40,449 nt of DNA from positions 1 through 40,449 of the forward strand of contig CAYULU010000015.1 in NCBI GenBank assembly GCA_964445745.1, in the 5' to 3' direction. Below, piece after piece: positions 21,401-23,658 of the stretch. The notes under the pieces were generated by a model. It was not told the DNA's origin. It ran no database searches and saw nothing but the letters and a program-made list of their open reading frames with translations. Both the position numbers and the translations under genes were made by a program. Each line of letters begins with the position of its first letter. The stretch's first letter is position 1. The stretch comes from UBA1443 sp964445745 (GTDB lineage: Bacteria; Omnitrophota; Omnitrophia; Omnitrophales; Aquincolibacteriaceae).

Positions 21401-21403
21401 CAT
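3428..21403 (-). CDS. Giant secreted modular multi-enzyme protein (about 5,990 aa)
   Basis: One uninterrupted frame of about 18 kb. ATG 21403 is preferred because it gives a compact signal peptide (MKTVALAVVCLFTF, ending TIAESA) and AAGGGGAG lies 13 nt upstream. The frame extends to a TTG at 21448 with GGAG 4 nt before it, so that start is possible. Residue numbers in this annotation count from 21448. Modules: TraB/ChaN-like 85-540; unrecognised 575-945; HipA-like 1030-1190; second kinase-like fold 1345-1660; bacterial sugar transferase 1700-1895; methyltransferase 2060-2240; two LOG units 2295-2700; GH77 2875-3330; GH133 3340-3740; possible GNAT 3780-3930; MraZ-like 3955-4070; unrecognised mostly helical 4090-4710; unrecognised 4720-5285; two GNAT-like repeats 5310-5717; unrecognised C-terminus 5760-6006. 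R-[SA]-E-x-R motifs separate most modules. No in-frame disruption is seen. Giant genes are a known trait of Omnitrophota. The role of the whole protein is unknown. Confidence 0.93.
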   Translation of the reverse strand: MKTVALAVVCLFTFTTIAESAPILHPEYGVSGAEIPIDSVLEKISIPPEYGTIKEIYNARQFAPQGNVRRHLAPAPVVIQIEDAHSQLDAQENISHLTRYLSEAYGIETIFIEGGVGEIEPDLLRFFNAPDLNGQLLERLQDKGLIGGLEKFLSAEDEKSRAEPFVLSGNHQRPSAIKAFGIEDLGLYRKNLDHFRAVYAAKPETDLFLEKIRQDIVSQGHRIFSKELKDYFATWMFQSETDSKITERLSTLQKYAADVLDLDFDDARGQYDWPQLVRFFKIKKLEKTGDGAERERVKERKNLVSWLDQNGLGHYAADFQLLISEPYTPNSKLAGDVRSQIERFYELAVSKGFRFGDYPHLTCEIGIAILSNELQATDLLEEVERLNDLILQNLARTEEEKALILKYKEYRLFKKLFALELTREEYQKFKNESGGTGNGEKELKWFSGPFRQGLVDRSALPVATAMSFYDTAEAREQVMFENIWARMEELQTPRSILITGGYHSEGLAEFFRRSGISYVRIAPRITEINPDKSYHHAMMLGQPGPGALTDATSAQAGGEKSGAVTSATALRFATLAVKPEVFEQAVGRPAVLAIRQELRDSLREVLLQAGKSFKNELNVLSSKTLAAHRLVSPDFFNEPYRVTPEMGITTLARAEARDSVWADIKFPERVSSASEGPSTAIGFPPEVDRFLTGEQVLGLFFDPASAFMALVPYTRTLALKRFGIPFREPQSLGRVANNLWISIPDLVLKKSGLKNIAALGITSFGTHWALFDRSRYTSLEPLGKLRFSNWASQKKSLRIQIPPALFSKIKNENYAVLFSPEGSEVFYLLPGSDVDAIARGDSTRFGEFSNGEEWLNFASWVGSQSRQVVLIHRSGEISVEEKWLREAHFNLGHLGVGAQGNLLVLFDWQKYQNAIAVSDSRPQDLSPVSRSETREGSSRRAEYSGWRRLEGEERDRIIAELVDKDQEGVIRYFTRWVRATSVMETALWEGWRAFVAGLKFAKIYFNNHHKIYHQQFVTDSEGRVWILKKTKHRVASGTLRNDPRVEMLVYLLLKDRIDITETHFLTNPEAAQLGIPAEEAGNFFLSQVVLDDGSADESGEEELRRSFSRIFVADVWLRKEDHMVSNYSFRHAAPVSIDQELALDYSEPVPNPEGLTWFILTFLLNGIWQPGYNLIALNWPSLGEEMQIELALLDMASHDLKGKIEAVITTAVDYSLLAGFRAAEMLDPVSVREAVEEFQSIDRATILVAVREAGYQQQEAESVVDYIVACQKTLASDVRKLWIILNADRVALDVESLLSRDPEDPLSDIKDFKRPSRSELRTGDGFKSSEKGKRKTGISRWDVYAIFKQQLQMLPPSVVESLRAVKNLGEYKRILTGAGVDATSQIDGKFLVRGVQEFLEGRKPPVIARRGDPHLRWGGEGRYLVAYVNDDFDFIMKTYHTDRPVKKTVQVKWIEEGFSWAYERLGGLAAPSMVFDTDSGQKEFDYLLENGIRKKTDLAIIQSKIIPLIDYLKVLVRDGKIEEAQGCLDKYKRVIMQMFRRGVVDEDFGGTLANYGVDPRTGRVYIFDFGDLSAGINPAYELVDYLEEVVNQFIEDGLRSHVSEVLADYYRDHPLRQEDFYDDKGKLIFGIDFTHAGQEAFRMSFPHSEEEIRAMFFNHSSRKYEINDTRSEVRDSGERSGPVKPLVFMRQLDLVMAPMLMVLVFPVFISAVILLKMATRLSVFYPQERVGFRGKIFKVYKLRTLEADGKAPVHLGKIPLGKILRVAAIDEIPQLWNVLVGEMSIFGPRPRIWSEVAPSPEYLEKVLGRRIPGFLSLLKAETGAGKGLGLWEIPYEIIFNEFEIEHWSWFLMAKIVWKTFWVLLRDTVFPGSFPTEKVIEKIRSQSEKFVVGKTEELGRSELRKKPVPGQLAKPSSLTQETGHPTFSPRPELWDFQFEMAGHPWSYLLDVLGFRPLDGQTRLVSGAMDVLMDPERAWILKDLGQLDTDIEDERVAQIIFKNGLPEAFRFLDDSVISAGDWSHQVEASVWHGHPLYHFRSVYESRGPESSEFRRHLMEIVKIRKSRQQAAKKILVIGPGMGHELLTLLEEFPESDFYAADINPLAVANTRANVALAGKLGFKTDKVRVVEGDVFSSPVVKDAGIFDLIVFNAPLLDWDPNVSLEDVAVFSSGLDTFLEECANYLTSSGAVILGMDNVLTGFQGLRVFYPYGLESVEEPRATTRTGDRSVFYLKKNTSVSALTWESDGNSPRSEMRNRDSSTKQSLPDLFPRMLKLMDERRHVVKTQLAWVPAVVVFGSARIPRGHSYYQKAVDLGKAMWASGFVPRTGAGPSIMEAVLEGYRDARQSDGVLPIPHNQTQGVKIELPFETKMNDATEQAVFYDRFITRKLALHENIYGAIAMPGGFGTLDELFEVWRRGRPVVLIGKDFWEPVIQEWYASWEKAGLTARVDLRPTHPYITDDISKALLYIEEYSNRVVYKTDRYALRKILKNLKHNLIRLRQMPRAVTLVGRPVEGSKELVMAEQLAHQIGEEAKIPVRVASRNLLLHRVFDNAETHGWLDLLQAVLFYPASDPSKTLAEKSLGKRLIRVNDESNHQFLTTNNSYAFVFFPGGVGTMNKLFDILQIMQTNKGPRKPIILVGRSFWQPIRDALARAMLHPAGQLSLIAPYDPDLLRIVDTVEEAWDELNGYVPVPIGQAKNISTMVKDFLRRSRAFSDRKIKGLRILSTSGLLVDVIPVPAQVRGKTMDEDSFGDWVVNRVGDLYEGASGEMYLEKEGAGLVLVFKNFAGDLKSSVSETPTSSKDAERQSRSELRNPGPEVGKERYVDAIASDVIQSVEAGKGKRSQLVARPPLSTAWWQDARKMFLAMSVPIFSLRRPRNDPGIGKYTDLAPYFRDVLAKQGVQIVQLLPFFARLDGSLFAPVSSYALDEFYIDWAAVPEVAQNLPLLSKLSAPRAEQSRVNYEGVALREKHVMEEAFDAFQHADDLRRIAFTSFKGQHSAWLDDYAEFMAIHSLTDKPAYQWTEDSMNQLWRSHGTEILRLVELHKFAQWVAYEQFHQAIEDVQKAGGKVLFDMPMFQAKDSVGVWKHKDRYFRDVELQNPGVVRKDVYESWTDLALWNWEGLQQEDFRYKLDPFRHWLAFGFDGARNDALHFSYRFPGQLGGDTGTLPGDRYPEKLLEVFREFNALPFAEAFEEKGTRLEAMGFVVLDGNWKRLSTHDDPRFAASVDLLDSLDWGLKPERFSSGSARFLGLTLGDLWLDPEPVKVVSEQIGENGKKILKARWDYRIPMPEDTNYAQRYRIDMAPYLNFKRVQATGATVSESGKKDLALPLLWVAAESFVRRDKNRGTEIWAANRDWILQQWGRNSFISLPGLLLVTSRWEEAKNAIRNFVRYEQNGLLPNRIFIDQDPKTFDYNSVDGPLWLIQAVKKYQRMSQDKDFVVEMIPLMERIIDGYMFGTSYRLKGDEHRIRMDQDGLIVSPPQASWMDVGTREGPVTPRNGKAVEINALWYSNLRFLAQVEREQGNLLRAGQYANLADLVRVSFNAKFWNKSSEQDLNASPIFDVIEGDPHQGALRPNMIFAVSHGGDLLSPERQRVVLEAVNRDLLTPYGLRTLSPRDSNYQARHKGDDRNNHQGSVHPWLLGPYIDALVQVRRHEAIPEHVIRTEIKTLTSPLLIYFLESSVGSLPGLFDGGEPGQETLHQNSGGSRSQAWGVAELLRCLVQYQIFPSMPWPIPDDESKDSGPKNELMARSETRTSDPDLPLRLQLLAKWNAMVHTQEIRIVKVTPDTFFVKTPFRQHEFHLTRAQRLQGSWEVRLWESGQGQLIGIMVFDGKENRLRIFNVKEEFLSVGAADILLHYLVEQFLEKDRTRRVGIRLLNDHWLPESGSSLWYLTVDQLQMLWGHPGLGIIENVLNENSRARIFPDGLIDEEDVFSEERAEVRIKLDSDFRLSLPVDWKKWRNLAGETVMLVVTGEPGTIEIWLPEKIQDPSDEERLAMMLTLQGRRQLRLLGSRRFPRKISTQGRIHVDVREFFPDMLRDFQPGAELKLQDNGYYIKVTAMPFQKNKETARSELRYGGMMASGWNFVMAGRTSLTRFQWMMHDFFLWNVFGKIYFHWLAHSRVRTADELWSYLDALVESIGQRTGRRVALADILANPRIYEKTFYGPLYRLFFEKLSQDFDGTGAFLTWAKGILKTGGPVALKQALDARQDSDLSMVPRVSQIALRGLGEQASIDFYGLILVFLTQNPEILLSPIYDLIISTKPSLQIAREGVSYHARAESTLRLYDKAILFASPEAEKKYRAVRDGILERNKLSDRRKSSHAALIRAALERWEAQAGRPGFEFLERRIGNFKRNSIVVELDSPVPFMIGDPDRNIIRVLHNERLSAAFNFSSEYLESLDPENPEDVAALATWLNVGQSWLDTYSQKISDSSLDTEDQYEVVEQARIRINLDFFDIEDAKMIEVRRLRERLAARMKMGVMKRYQVLLPKSFTAWKKAEEELDLALRERSLNHATESLDLFRHLFYRYLAVGMKDHATNIFKKFVYAVSLVQKYDKGGVLPFLEQIDLIFIALRSGFWGYFLNELDILLTARSSPWNRIKNAILQGEMRPGYPRKWSSANVQQVKGLLDVENVSQRFIEKKIQQGLTTQLLASLPGTVEHEQVRSYVQKAQKMLTEYYSNPPDLLNFPSVQAQKKEQGVSRSELRVQTTHERESGGRETRLFVDKRQALSDHLGRILGEAVESNIHKVLVSLPEPVVEGAYSRRFNLEPLFYQKIFRAAWNRDPSQAIIQLSQGLRTAHRFNKEGVVYFDEIVPPDPDSEWRQNEECPATVFGNALLKNQRFDLEWAWFPQAMMWLPVQMFHEDGIESKMIKTILASDRTILKIGSDLTRRNLEELGGRIGSYRIYSQTPSSGHISIARKKLPSGRVTGNYEFGHKGGELCEVWVERNGVPSRFSFAGEQEPEELKIFVRKDRKGYISEYLESHLKINTSLRQLADELGSFWIRGIRVQAGERQGVINITKYHAESAEEEIREVEYSQSYRVPKEYTGQTAEVFVGENGVPTLIRIPPRGALPLYEIFLKTLEIRDAESRAGGEILNSFAGDVQASHIRQALAQSAQRAKQGQSGDPFVAVTRVQAPVSWEAQGVRGGQRKAEPGLIRKMNTGGQTIYVRQTVRRGEFESAPVSAEVFYRIPEVDSGSLRPWKVRLGIYDEKVAAGVPEAVFRPFAEYIVGVSGDSPENYVSIKEAEISPETKRVKSDASDAFHFSGEASPVAPVRSEQRFPVMEIPEEFILGTDSRLGRLVDITRLDLNKDQVRQVAESVARVELEAFHDSGYRDKKETLDDLVKKWDVYLGELLPERSWQNWNFWILVDGDQKVSGYLFGYRDENGAVLKEIASLNDGVVGRGTWMMDSFFDFLRKEKSPFISWKIDEKRTSEGTGKLAYFYSNFLEKQKKLGLIETYRIDTDHWRVMVWFNTPGFARAEVRSQTDTPEKKLGSLGSESTLELPKDRLGRLVDITRLNLDKDQVRQVAEQIAQIEEEAFRESEYRDERDTLGNFIKRWEFRLDRLFAREGRDHGNLWVLFDGDQKISGYLLSYRDENGSSLKQIASRSDGVVGRGTLMMETYFDFLRKEKIPFASWKIDEKNSLDETLKLTRFYENFLLRQKQRGLIRNYRIRSEDWRVSVWLETEVAPRSETRAQMNAAEKNSEPLPDEMDRSIQKVVSGSKQNDKLLVLARLSENRLAENLRAEQRVAVDAAEGVFRSASVLTMGKTELLRVLGFLIPTVYANDSLSSAPKRVTDPTSFLLSDPSKLETGHEQVVVIFGEMPSPGDPVMETLMEVMTRSRFLSFQIVIPGLSMDERSRFEKDILKQLRKRRQTAHAVNLNIAVEEARICGFVGRNSENLLVYDMRKNGQEALRRMAPEVMRAGRGKGVLFVYNDSAVVLSHKSLALLAAIDALLEKRLPGEIQPASAILAFIDKMKTQAMSLQAVSSAA
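4298..4885 (-). repeat. GNAT-like tandem repeat, copy 2 (with linker)
   Basis: Residues 5522-5717. It begins RLGRLVDITRLNLDKDQ, with LWVLFDGDQKISGYLLSYRDENG and SDGVVGRGTLMMETYFDFLRKEK aligned to copy 1. It closes with RSETR (4322-4336). The linker is duplicated together with the fold, so module plus motif behaves as one unit. Confidence 0.8.
4934..5521 (-). repeat. GNAT-like tandem repeat, copy 1 (with linker)
   Basis: Residues 5310-5505. It begins RLGRLVDITRLDLNKDQ. FWILVDGDQKVSGYLFGYRDENG and NDGVVGRGTWMMDSFFDFLRKEK resemble the beta4 strand and acetyl-CoA-binding loop of GNAT acetyltransferases. It ends in the linker RAEVR (4958-4972). Copy 2 starts 212 residues later. Similarity is visible in the DNA as well as the protein, so the duplication is fairly recent. 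Confidence 0.8.
9239..9586 (-). other. MraZ/AbrB-like double beta-barrel module
   Basis: Residues about 3955-4070. Two similar halves, FRLSLPVDWKKW and a GRIHVDVREFF segment, are separated by a loop containing RLLGSRRFPRK. This follows the layout of MraZ: two SpoVT-AbrB folds with a conserved Arg-rich region between. MraZ is normally a small cytoplasmic DNA-binding regulator. RSELR at residue 4085 ends the module. A GNAT-like segment may precede it (about 3780-3930). Confidence 0.5.
10229..11431 (-). other. GH133 amylo-alpha-1,6-glucosidase module (glycogen debranching enzyme C-domain)
   Basis: Residues about 3340-3740. NRDWILQQWGRNSFISLPGLLL, GLLPNRIF, TFDYNSVDGPLWLIQAV, SPPQASWMDV and TPRNGKAVEINALWYSNL are diagnostic for the GDE_C (alpha/alpha)6 domain. 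The family hydrolyses alpha-1,6 glucosyl stubs at glycogen branch points. Joined to GH77, the pair has the two activities of eukaryotic-type debranching enzyme, though here the transferase is GH77-like. The nearest linker motif, RSETR at residue 3765, closes the unit. Confidence 0.88.
11459..12826 (-). other. GH77 4-alpha-glucanotransferase (MalQ-like) module
   Basis: Residues about 2875-3330. SVPIFSLRRP and GIGKYTDLAPYF open the barrel, followed by QLLPFFA and a P-x-S-S-Y-A-L-D-x-x-Y segment. FDMPMFQAKDSVGVW is the domain preceding the active site. FGFDGARNDALHF (about 3155) carries the nucleophile Asp. FAEAFEE (about 3203) can supply the acid/base Glu, and STHDDPRF (about 3232) the third carboxylate. 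The family moves alpha-1,4-glucan segments between malto-oligosaccharides and glycogen. The module is directly followed by a debranching glucosidase with no R-S-E-x-R motif between them, so the two probably form one functional unit. Confidence 0.85.
13349..14566 (-). other. Tandem LOG-family (TIGR00730, 'lysine decarboxylase-like') modules
   Basis: Unit 1 (about 2295-2510) has VVVFGSARIP, RTGAGPSIMEA, an FxxRK segment and the hallmark MPGGFGTLDELFEVW. It fits nucleoside 5'-monophosphate phosphoribohydrolases of the LOG family. Unit 2 (about 2515-2700) begins VTLVGRPVEGSKE and has FFPGGVGTMNKLFD, where the catalytic Glu of PGGxGTxxE is replaced by Lys and the early Arg-Lys pair is not evident. 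Unit 1 looks competent and unit 2 looks degenerate, perhaps a structural partner, since LOG enzymes are dimers. Confidence 0.8.
14729..15271 (-). other. Class I SAM-dependent methyltransferase module
   Basis: Residues about 2060-2240, between RSELR (1914) and RSEMR (2265). ILVIGPGMGHELL (from residue 2085) is motif I. YAADINPLAVANTRAN gives the acidic ribose-binding motif II. VEGDVFS and LIVFNAPLLDWDP (about 2161) match the later strands, with NAPL in the place of the NPPY of N-methyltransferases. An upstream segment of about 120 residues may bind substrate. Target unknown. Confidence 0.75.
15764..16351 (-). other. Bacterial sugar transferase module (monotopic phosphoglycosyl transferase, WcaJ/PglC type)
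   Basis: Residues about 1700-1895. A hydrophobic helix (VMAPMLMVLVFPVFISAVIL, about 1707-1728) precedes QERVGFRGKIFKVYKLRTL, then RVAAIDEIPQLWNVLVGEMS and FGPRP. These are the diagnostic motifs of PF02397 enzymes, including the catalytic Asp-Glu pair. Such enzymes transfer a sugar phosphate from a nucleotide sugar to a polyprenyl phosphate on the cytoplasmic face of the membrane. That is unexpected inside a protein with an N-terminal signal peptide. The length is near the minimal catalytic size of the family. Confidence 0.85.
16469..17416 (-). other. Second kinase-like (APH/protein-kinase-fold) module
   Basis: Residues about 1345-1660, between RSELR (1332) and RSEVR (1685). FIMKTYH supplies a possible beta-3 Lys. 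VVDEDFGGTLANYGV, then VYIFDFGDLSAG, mirrors the catalytic-loop Asp/Asn and DFG-type metal Asp of kinase-fold proteins such as YrbL/APH relatives. A helical C-lobe follows. Substrate unknown. Confidence 0.4.
17879..18361 (-). other. HipA/PI3-4-kinase-like module
   Basis: Residues about 1030-1190. WILKKTKH gives a beta strand with a candidate ATP-binding Lys. RVEMLVYLLL resembles the conserved Glu helix. FVADVWLRKEDH followed by SNYSF, then SIDQELALDY, resembles the catalytic D-x(4)-N and DFG-equivalent acidic residues of HipA-like kinases. It follows the RSETR linker at residue 945. Kinase activity is unproven and the fold call is inference. Confidence 0.4.
19829..21196 (-). other. N-terminal TraB/Tiki/ChaN-like module of the giant protein
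   Basis: Residues about 85-540. The N-terminal half has IEDAH followed by AQENI, then IFIEGG and LLRFF. The C-terminal half ends with LITGGYHSEG and a Y-V-R-I-x-P-R strand. The two His-containing motifs far apart in sequence, each after a hydrophobic beta strand, resemble the paired GxxH motifs of TraB/Tiki and the ChaN/EreA-like fold, in which they bind metal or haem. The module is shared with the neighbouring paralog and directly follows the signal peptide in both, so it appears to define this protein family. Family assignment is inference from motifs only. Confidence 0.5.
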
Positions 21404-21898
21404 GAATATAAACAAACTCCCCTTGGCCCGTAAGAACATAATAATCAAACTACTCCTGGCATCCCTTCTTTTCCGTTAAAAAGAAAGACCTGGAATCCAT
21501 CGCAAGTCTTTTTCGGATTATGAGTTGAACGTGGTTAAAACCTAACACCTGAACCTGCTCTTAGCAATGGCCTTGGAAAAGGTTTTAACTATTAAACTGT
21601 CATTTATTTCCAATTTATAACTTTTTATAACAAGAGTCGGATTCGTATTGGAGATTTTATTCACGACTAGGAAGTTAATGGTGAGGTTGTAACTGAAATT
21701 CGGCAAAAATTTTAACGACATCAAACGATGATAAAGCGCGGGAAACGTCTCGGAGGGTTCTAAAAGCGACGGACAGTTATTTGAAAAACCCCTGATTTTC
21801 ATTAAAGTCTTCAGGGCGTTTCCCGTCCTCCCCGCAACCTGCCGGCCGGACAGGTCCAGAGAGCAACGAGAAACGATCCTTCTTACGGGTCAAAGGTG
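21404..21898. other. Non-coding gap upstream of the giant gene
   Basis: This stretch of 495 bp separates the ComEA-like gene from the giant gene. It holds a terminator-like hairpin (21783-21816) and an inverted repeat without a T-run (21837-21855, ACCTG arms around CCGGCCGG). Two possible ribosome-binding sites lie near the giant gene's start. No convincing promoter with good -35 and -10 boxes was found for the giant gene. An 86-codon frame within it (21542-21802) has no recognisable features. Confidence 0.5.
21783..21816 (-). terminator. Candidate terminator after the ComEA-like gene
   Basis: Read on the minus strand, CCCTGA pairs with TCAGGG across a 15-nt loop and is followed by GTTTTTC. 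The stem is only 6 bp and the T-run is short, so the support is modest. It would separate the ComEA-like transcript from the giant gene. Confidence 0.35.
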
Positions 21899-22225
21899 TC
21901 AGACCGTAATCTGGGCCTTAATCTGCTGGAGCTTGGCACCGCCAATTCCACGAACCTGAACCAGATCATCCACGCTTTTAAACGATCCATTCTGCGTGCG
22001 AAAATCTACAATTCGCTGGGCCATGGCAGGTCCAATTCCCCGAATCTTGTCCAGATCCTCGACACCGGCCTTGTTAATATTGATCATCACCGGCGCATTA
22101 ACCTGAGTCTCAGCTTTAGGCGCCCCGTACGCTTTCGTGGCAACTGCCAAGGTGAGACCTCCGGTCAGGAACGTTGCGATCAGAAACGCTCCCAAAATAC
22201 GATGGATCTTTACTTTGTTTGACAT
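21899..22225 (-). CDS. Exported ComEA-like helix-hairpin-helix protein
   Basis: 108 residues. An N-terminal signal sequence (basic MSNKVKIHR, then a hydrophobic stretch ending in AYGAP) is followed by one ComEA-type HhH repeat pair: ININKAGVEDLDKIRGIGPAMAQRIV and FKSVDDLVQVRGIGGAKLQQI. The GIG loops bind the DNA backbone without sequence specificity. In competent bacteria ComEA binds incoming double-stranded DNA outside the inner membrane, and small proteins with this layout are widespread in Gram-negatives. The start has a strong Shine-Dalgarno (AGGAGGTG, about 7 nt upstream). It is divergent from the XRE regulator, which may control it. No other competence genes are in the window, so a role in DNA uptake is inference. 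Confidence 0.85.
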   Translation of the reverse strand: MSNKVKIHRILGAFLIATFLTGGLTLAVATKAYGAPKAETQVNAPVMININKAGVEDLDKIRGIGPAMAQRIVDFRTQNGSFKSVDDLVQVRGIGGAKLQQIKAQITV

Positions 22226-22254
22226 TGAAACACCTCCTGTTTTGATTTGAGATT

Positions 22255-22283
22255 ACTTTAACATAAATATTTATATTTGTCAA
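22255..22283 (-). promoter_or_regulatory. Promoter of the ComEA-like gene, with palindrome in the spacer
   Basis: The minus strand reads a perfect TTGACA (22278-22283), a 17-bp spacer, then TAAAGT (22255-22260). A perfect 12-bp palindrome, ATAAATATTTAT (22263-22274), fills the spacer, and a 10-bp one, ATATTAATAT (22283-22292), abuts the -35. Both are candidate operators for the divergently encoded XRE protein. Confidence 0.5.
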
Positions 22284-22304
22284 TATTAATATGTGTTTTA
22301 TCTA
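22277..22304 (+). promoter_or_regulatory. Candidate promoter of the XRE-cupin gene
   Basis: TTGTCA (22277-22282), a 16-bp spacer, then TATCTA (22299-22304). The -35 overlaps the -35 of the divergent ComEA-like promoter on the other strand, so one bound regulator could affect both. The -10 is weak and alternatives exist in this AT-rich stretch. Confidence 0.3.
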
Positions 22305-22370
22305 TATTTGAATTATGCACTTCTCCCATATTCCCCTTGACGTTACAGGAGGAATGAATAGACTAACTCC

Positions 22371-22925
22371 ATGCTGAAAAACTTGGGACAAAGAATCAGA
22401 ACGCTTCGAAAAGCCAAGGGACTTACGCTTGTCGAGATTTCCGAGAAGACAGGCGTTGCGCAGGCAACCCTCTCACGCATTGAAACCGGCACCATGATCG
22501 GAACGGTCGAATGTCATGAGAAAATCGCTGAAACACTCGGGATCGGATTGGCGGAACTTTATTCCGGCGTCGACAAACGCTATGAGCAGATCGCTCGCCA
22601 AGACAAGGATTCCCGCAAAATCACCCATCACACCAAAGACGTTCGCATTGAATTACTTACCCAGGAAAGCTCTAGCAAGAAAATTACCCCCCTGTTGCTA
22701 ACTCTGCAAAGTGGCGGCAAGACGGAAAAAGAATCCAACGAACGGGGCGTGGAAAAATTTTTGTGGGTACTGGACGGGAGCATCAAAATCAGGCTGGATC
22801 AGGAAGAAACCGTACTGAAATCGCAGGAATCCATCTACTTCGACGCGTCCCTGCCGCATCAAATCTCTCATGAGACCGGGAAGCCCGCAAAAGTCTTCAT
22901 CGCCGTATCACCTTCCAAAATTTAA
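22371..22925 (+). CDS. XRE-family transcriptional regulator with cupin sensor domain
   Basis: 184 residues. Residues 3-62 form a lambda-repressor-type HTH (LGQRIRTLRKAKGLTLVEISEKTGV, then QATLSRIETG). Residues about 105-184 form a small cupin barrel (FLWVLDGSIKIRLD, LPHQIS, AKVFIAVSP). The family, which includes PuuR-like and sugar- or amino-acid-sensing regulators, binds DNA as a dimer and senses a small ligand in the cupin. An in-frame TAG just upstream fixes ATG 22371 as the first usable start. The only good Shine-Dalgarno (AGGAGG) is 18 nt away and just abuts a short overlapping ORF. It is the only plus-strand gene in the window. Ligand unknown. Confidence 0.88.
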   Translation: MLKNLGQRIRTLRKAKGLTLVEISEKTGVAQATLSRIETGTMIGTVECHEKIAETLGIGLAELYSGVDKRYEQIARQDKDSRKITHHTKDVRIELLTQESSSKKITPLLLTLQSGGKTEKESNERGVEKFLWVLDGSIKIRLDQEETVLKSQESIYFDASLPHQISHETGKPAKVFIAVSPSKI

Positions 22926-23023
22926 GTTCCAGCCCCCCTTATAGAATCCAATCTTGCAAAAACCTCAGGAAGAATCCGAAACAGGCGTCTCTTAAGTGAT
23001 TGAAAAAACCTGGAAAAGTGACT

Positions 23024-23341
23024 CTAGGCTCCCACGTTTGCGGCAACCCACTTAAGAAAGGACGGACTGCCTTTTTGAATCGGAAGACAGATGATTTCAG
23101 GAACTTCGTAAGAGTGGTGTTTGAGGATAGTTTTTTCGACTTCGACGTAGAGAGATGTTCTTGTTTTGATTAAAAGAAGAACTTCCTTGGATCTCTCTTG
23201 CTTCCCCTTCCAGCAATAATGGGACTCCATCCCGGGAACAAGCTGAATACAGGCTGCAATTTTTTGGGCAAGCAAAAGGCCCGCCAAGCGGCGGGCCTCT
23301 TTAATATTCGGAACAGCGGAAACGATACAACAGTATTTCAC
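23024..23341 (-). CDS. cutA: CutA1-like divalent cation tolerance protein
   Basis: 105 residues, the usual length for CutA1. VSAVPNIKEARRLAGLLLAQKIAACIQLVPGMESHYCWKGK matches the family's conserved N-terminal half (A-x-x-L-x-x-x-K-L-A-A-C pattern and Y-x-W-x-G-K). IKTRTSLYVEVEKTILKHHSYEVPEIICLPI matches the H-x-Y-x-x-P-E-I core. CutA1 is a PII-like trimer linked historically to copper tolerance; its real function is not settled. The start codon is GTG, 5 nt after the stop of the small winged-helix gene, so the two are probably co-transcribed. It converges with the XRE gene. Confidence 0.9.
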   Translation of the reverse strand: MKYCCIVSAVPNIKEARRLAGLLLAQKIAACIQLVPGMESHYCWKGKQERSKEVLLLIKTRTSLYVEVEKTILKHHSYEVPEIICLPIQKGSPSFLKWVAANVGA

Positions 23342-23346
23342 TCGGA

Positions 23347-23550
23347 TTACTTGCGATTGAGAGTCGCGGCGTAACCGCTCTCCGGGGTTCCCAGTGAAAC
23401 GTGACCTTCACGAGCAAGCCATCCAAGGCTCATCAAAATAAGCTCCCTTGGACGTTTAAGACCCTTGGTCAGCTGGTCAAGATTTGCGGTGCGGTGCTCA
23501 TCGAGATAATGCCAAATCTCGCCGGCCACGATTCCTATCTCCATGATCAT
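23347..23550 (-). CDS. Small winged-helix protein (DUF2582-like)
   Basis: 67 residues. IGIVAGEIWHYLDEHRTANLDQLTKGLKRPRELILMSLGWLAREGHVSL has the helix-turn-helix-wing layout of DUF2582 (PF10771) proteins, which are about 70 residues long and begin with a conserved G-x-x-A-G-x-I-W segment. GGAGG lies 9 nt before the ATG. The family is inferred to bind DNA, but no target is known. It sits just upstream of cutA in the same direction. Confidence 0.75.
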   Translation of the reverse strand: MIMEIGIVAGEIWHYLDEHRTANLDQLTKGLKRPRELILMSLGWLAREGHVSLGTPESGYAATLNRK

Positions 23551-23658
23551 GTTGGGGATCCTCCAATCAGTGAATTTACATCAAACCATACAACATAATA
23601 TAGCATGGAAAAACTTCATGAGGAAGCTGTTTGTAATAAAAAAAAACAACAAGCATGG

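Noticed and set aside
21542..21802. 86-codon minus-strand frame upstream of the giant gene
   Set aside because: Low-complexity AT-rich sequence, no ribosome site, and it overlaps a terminator-like hairpin.
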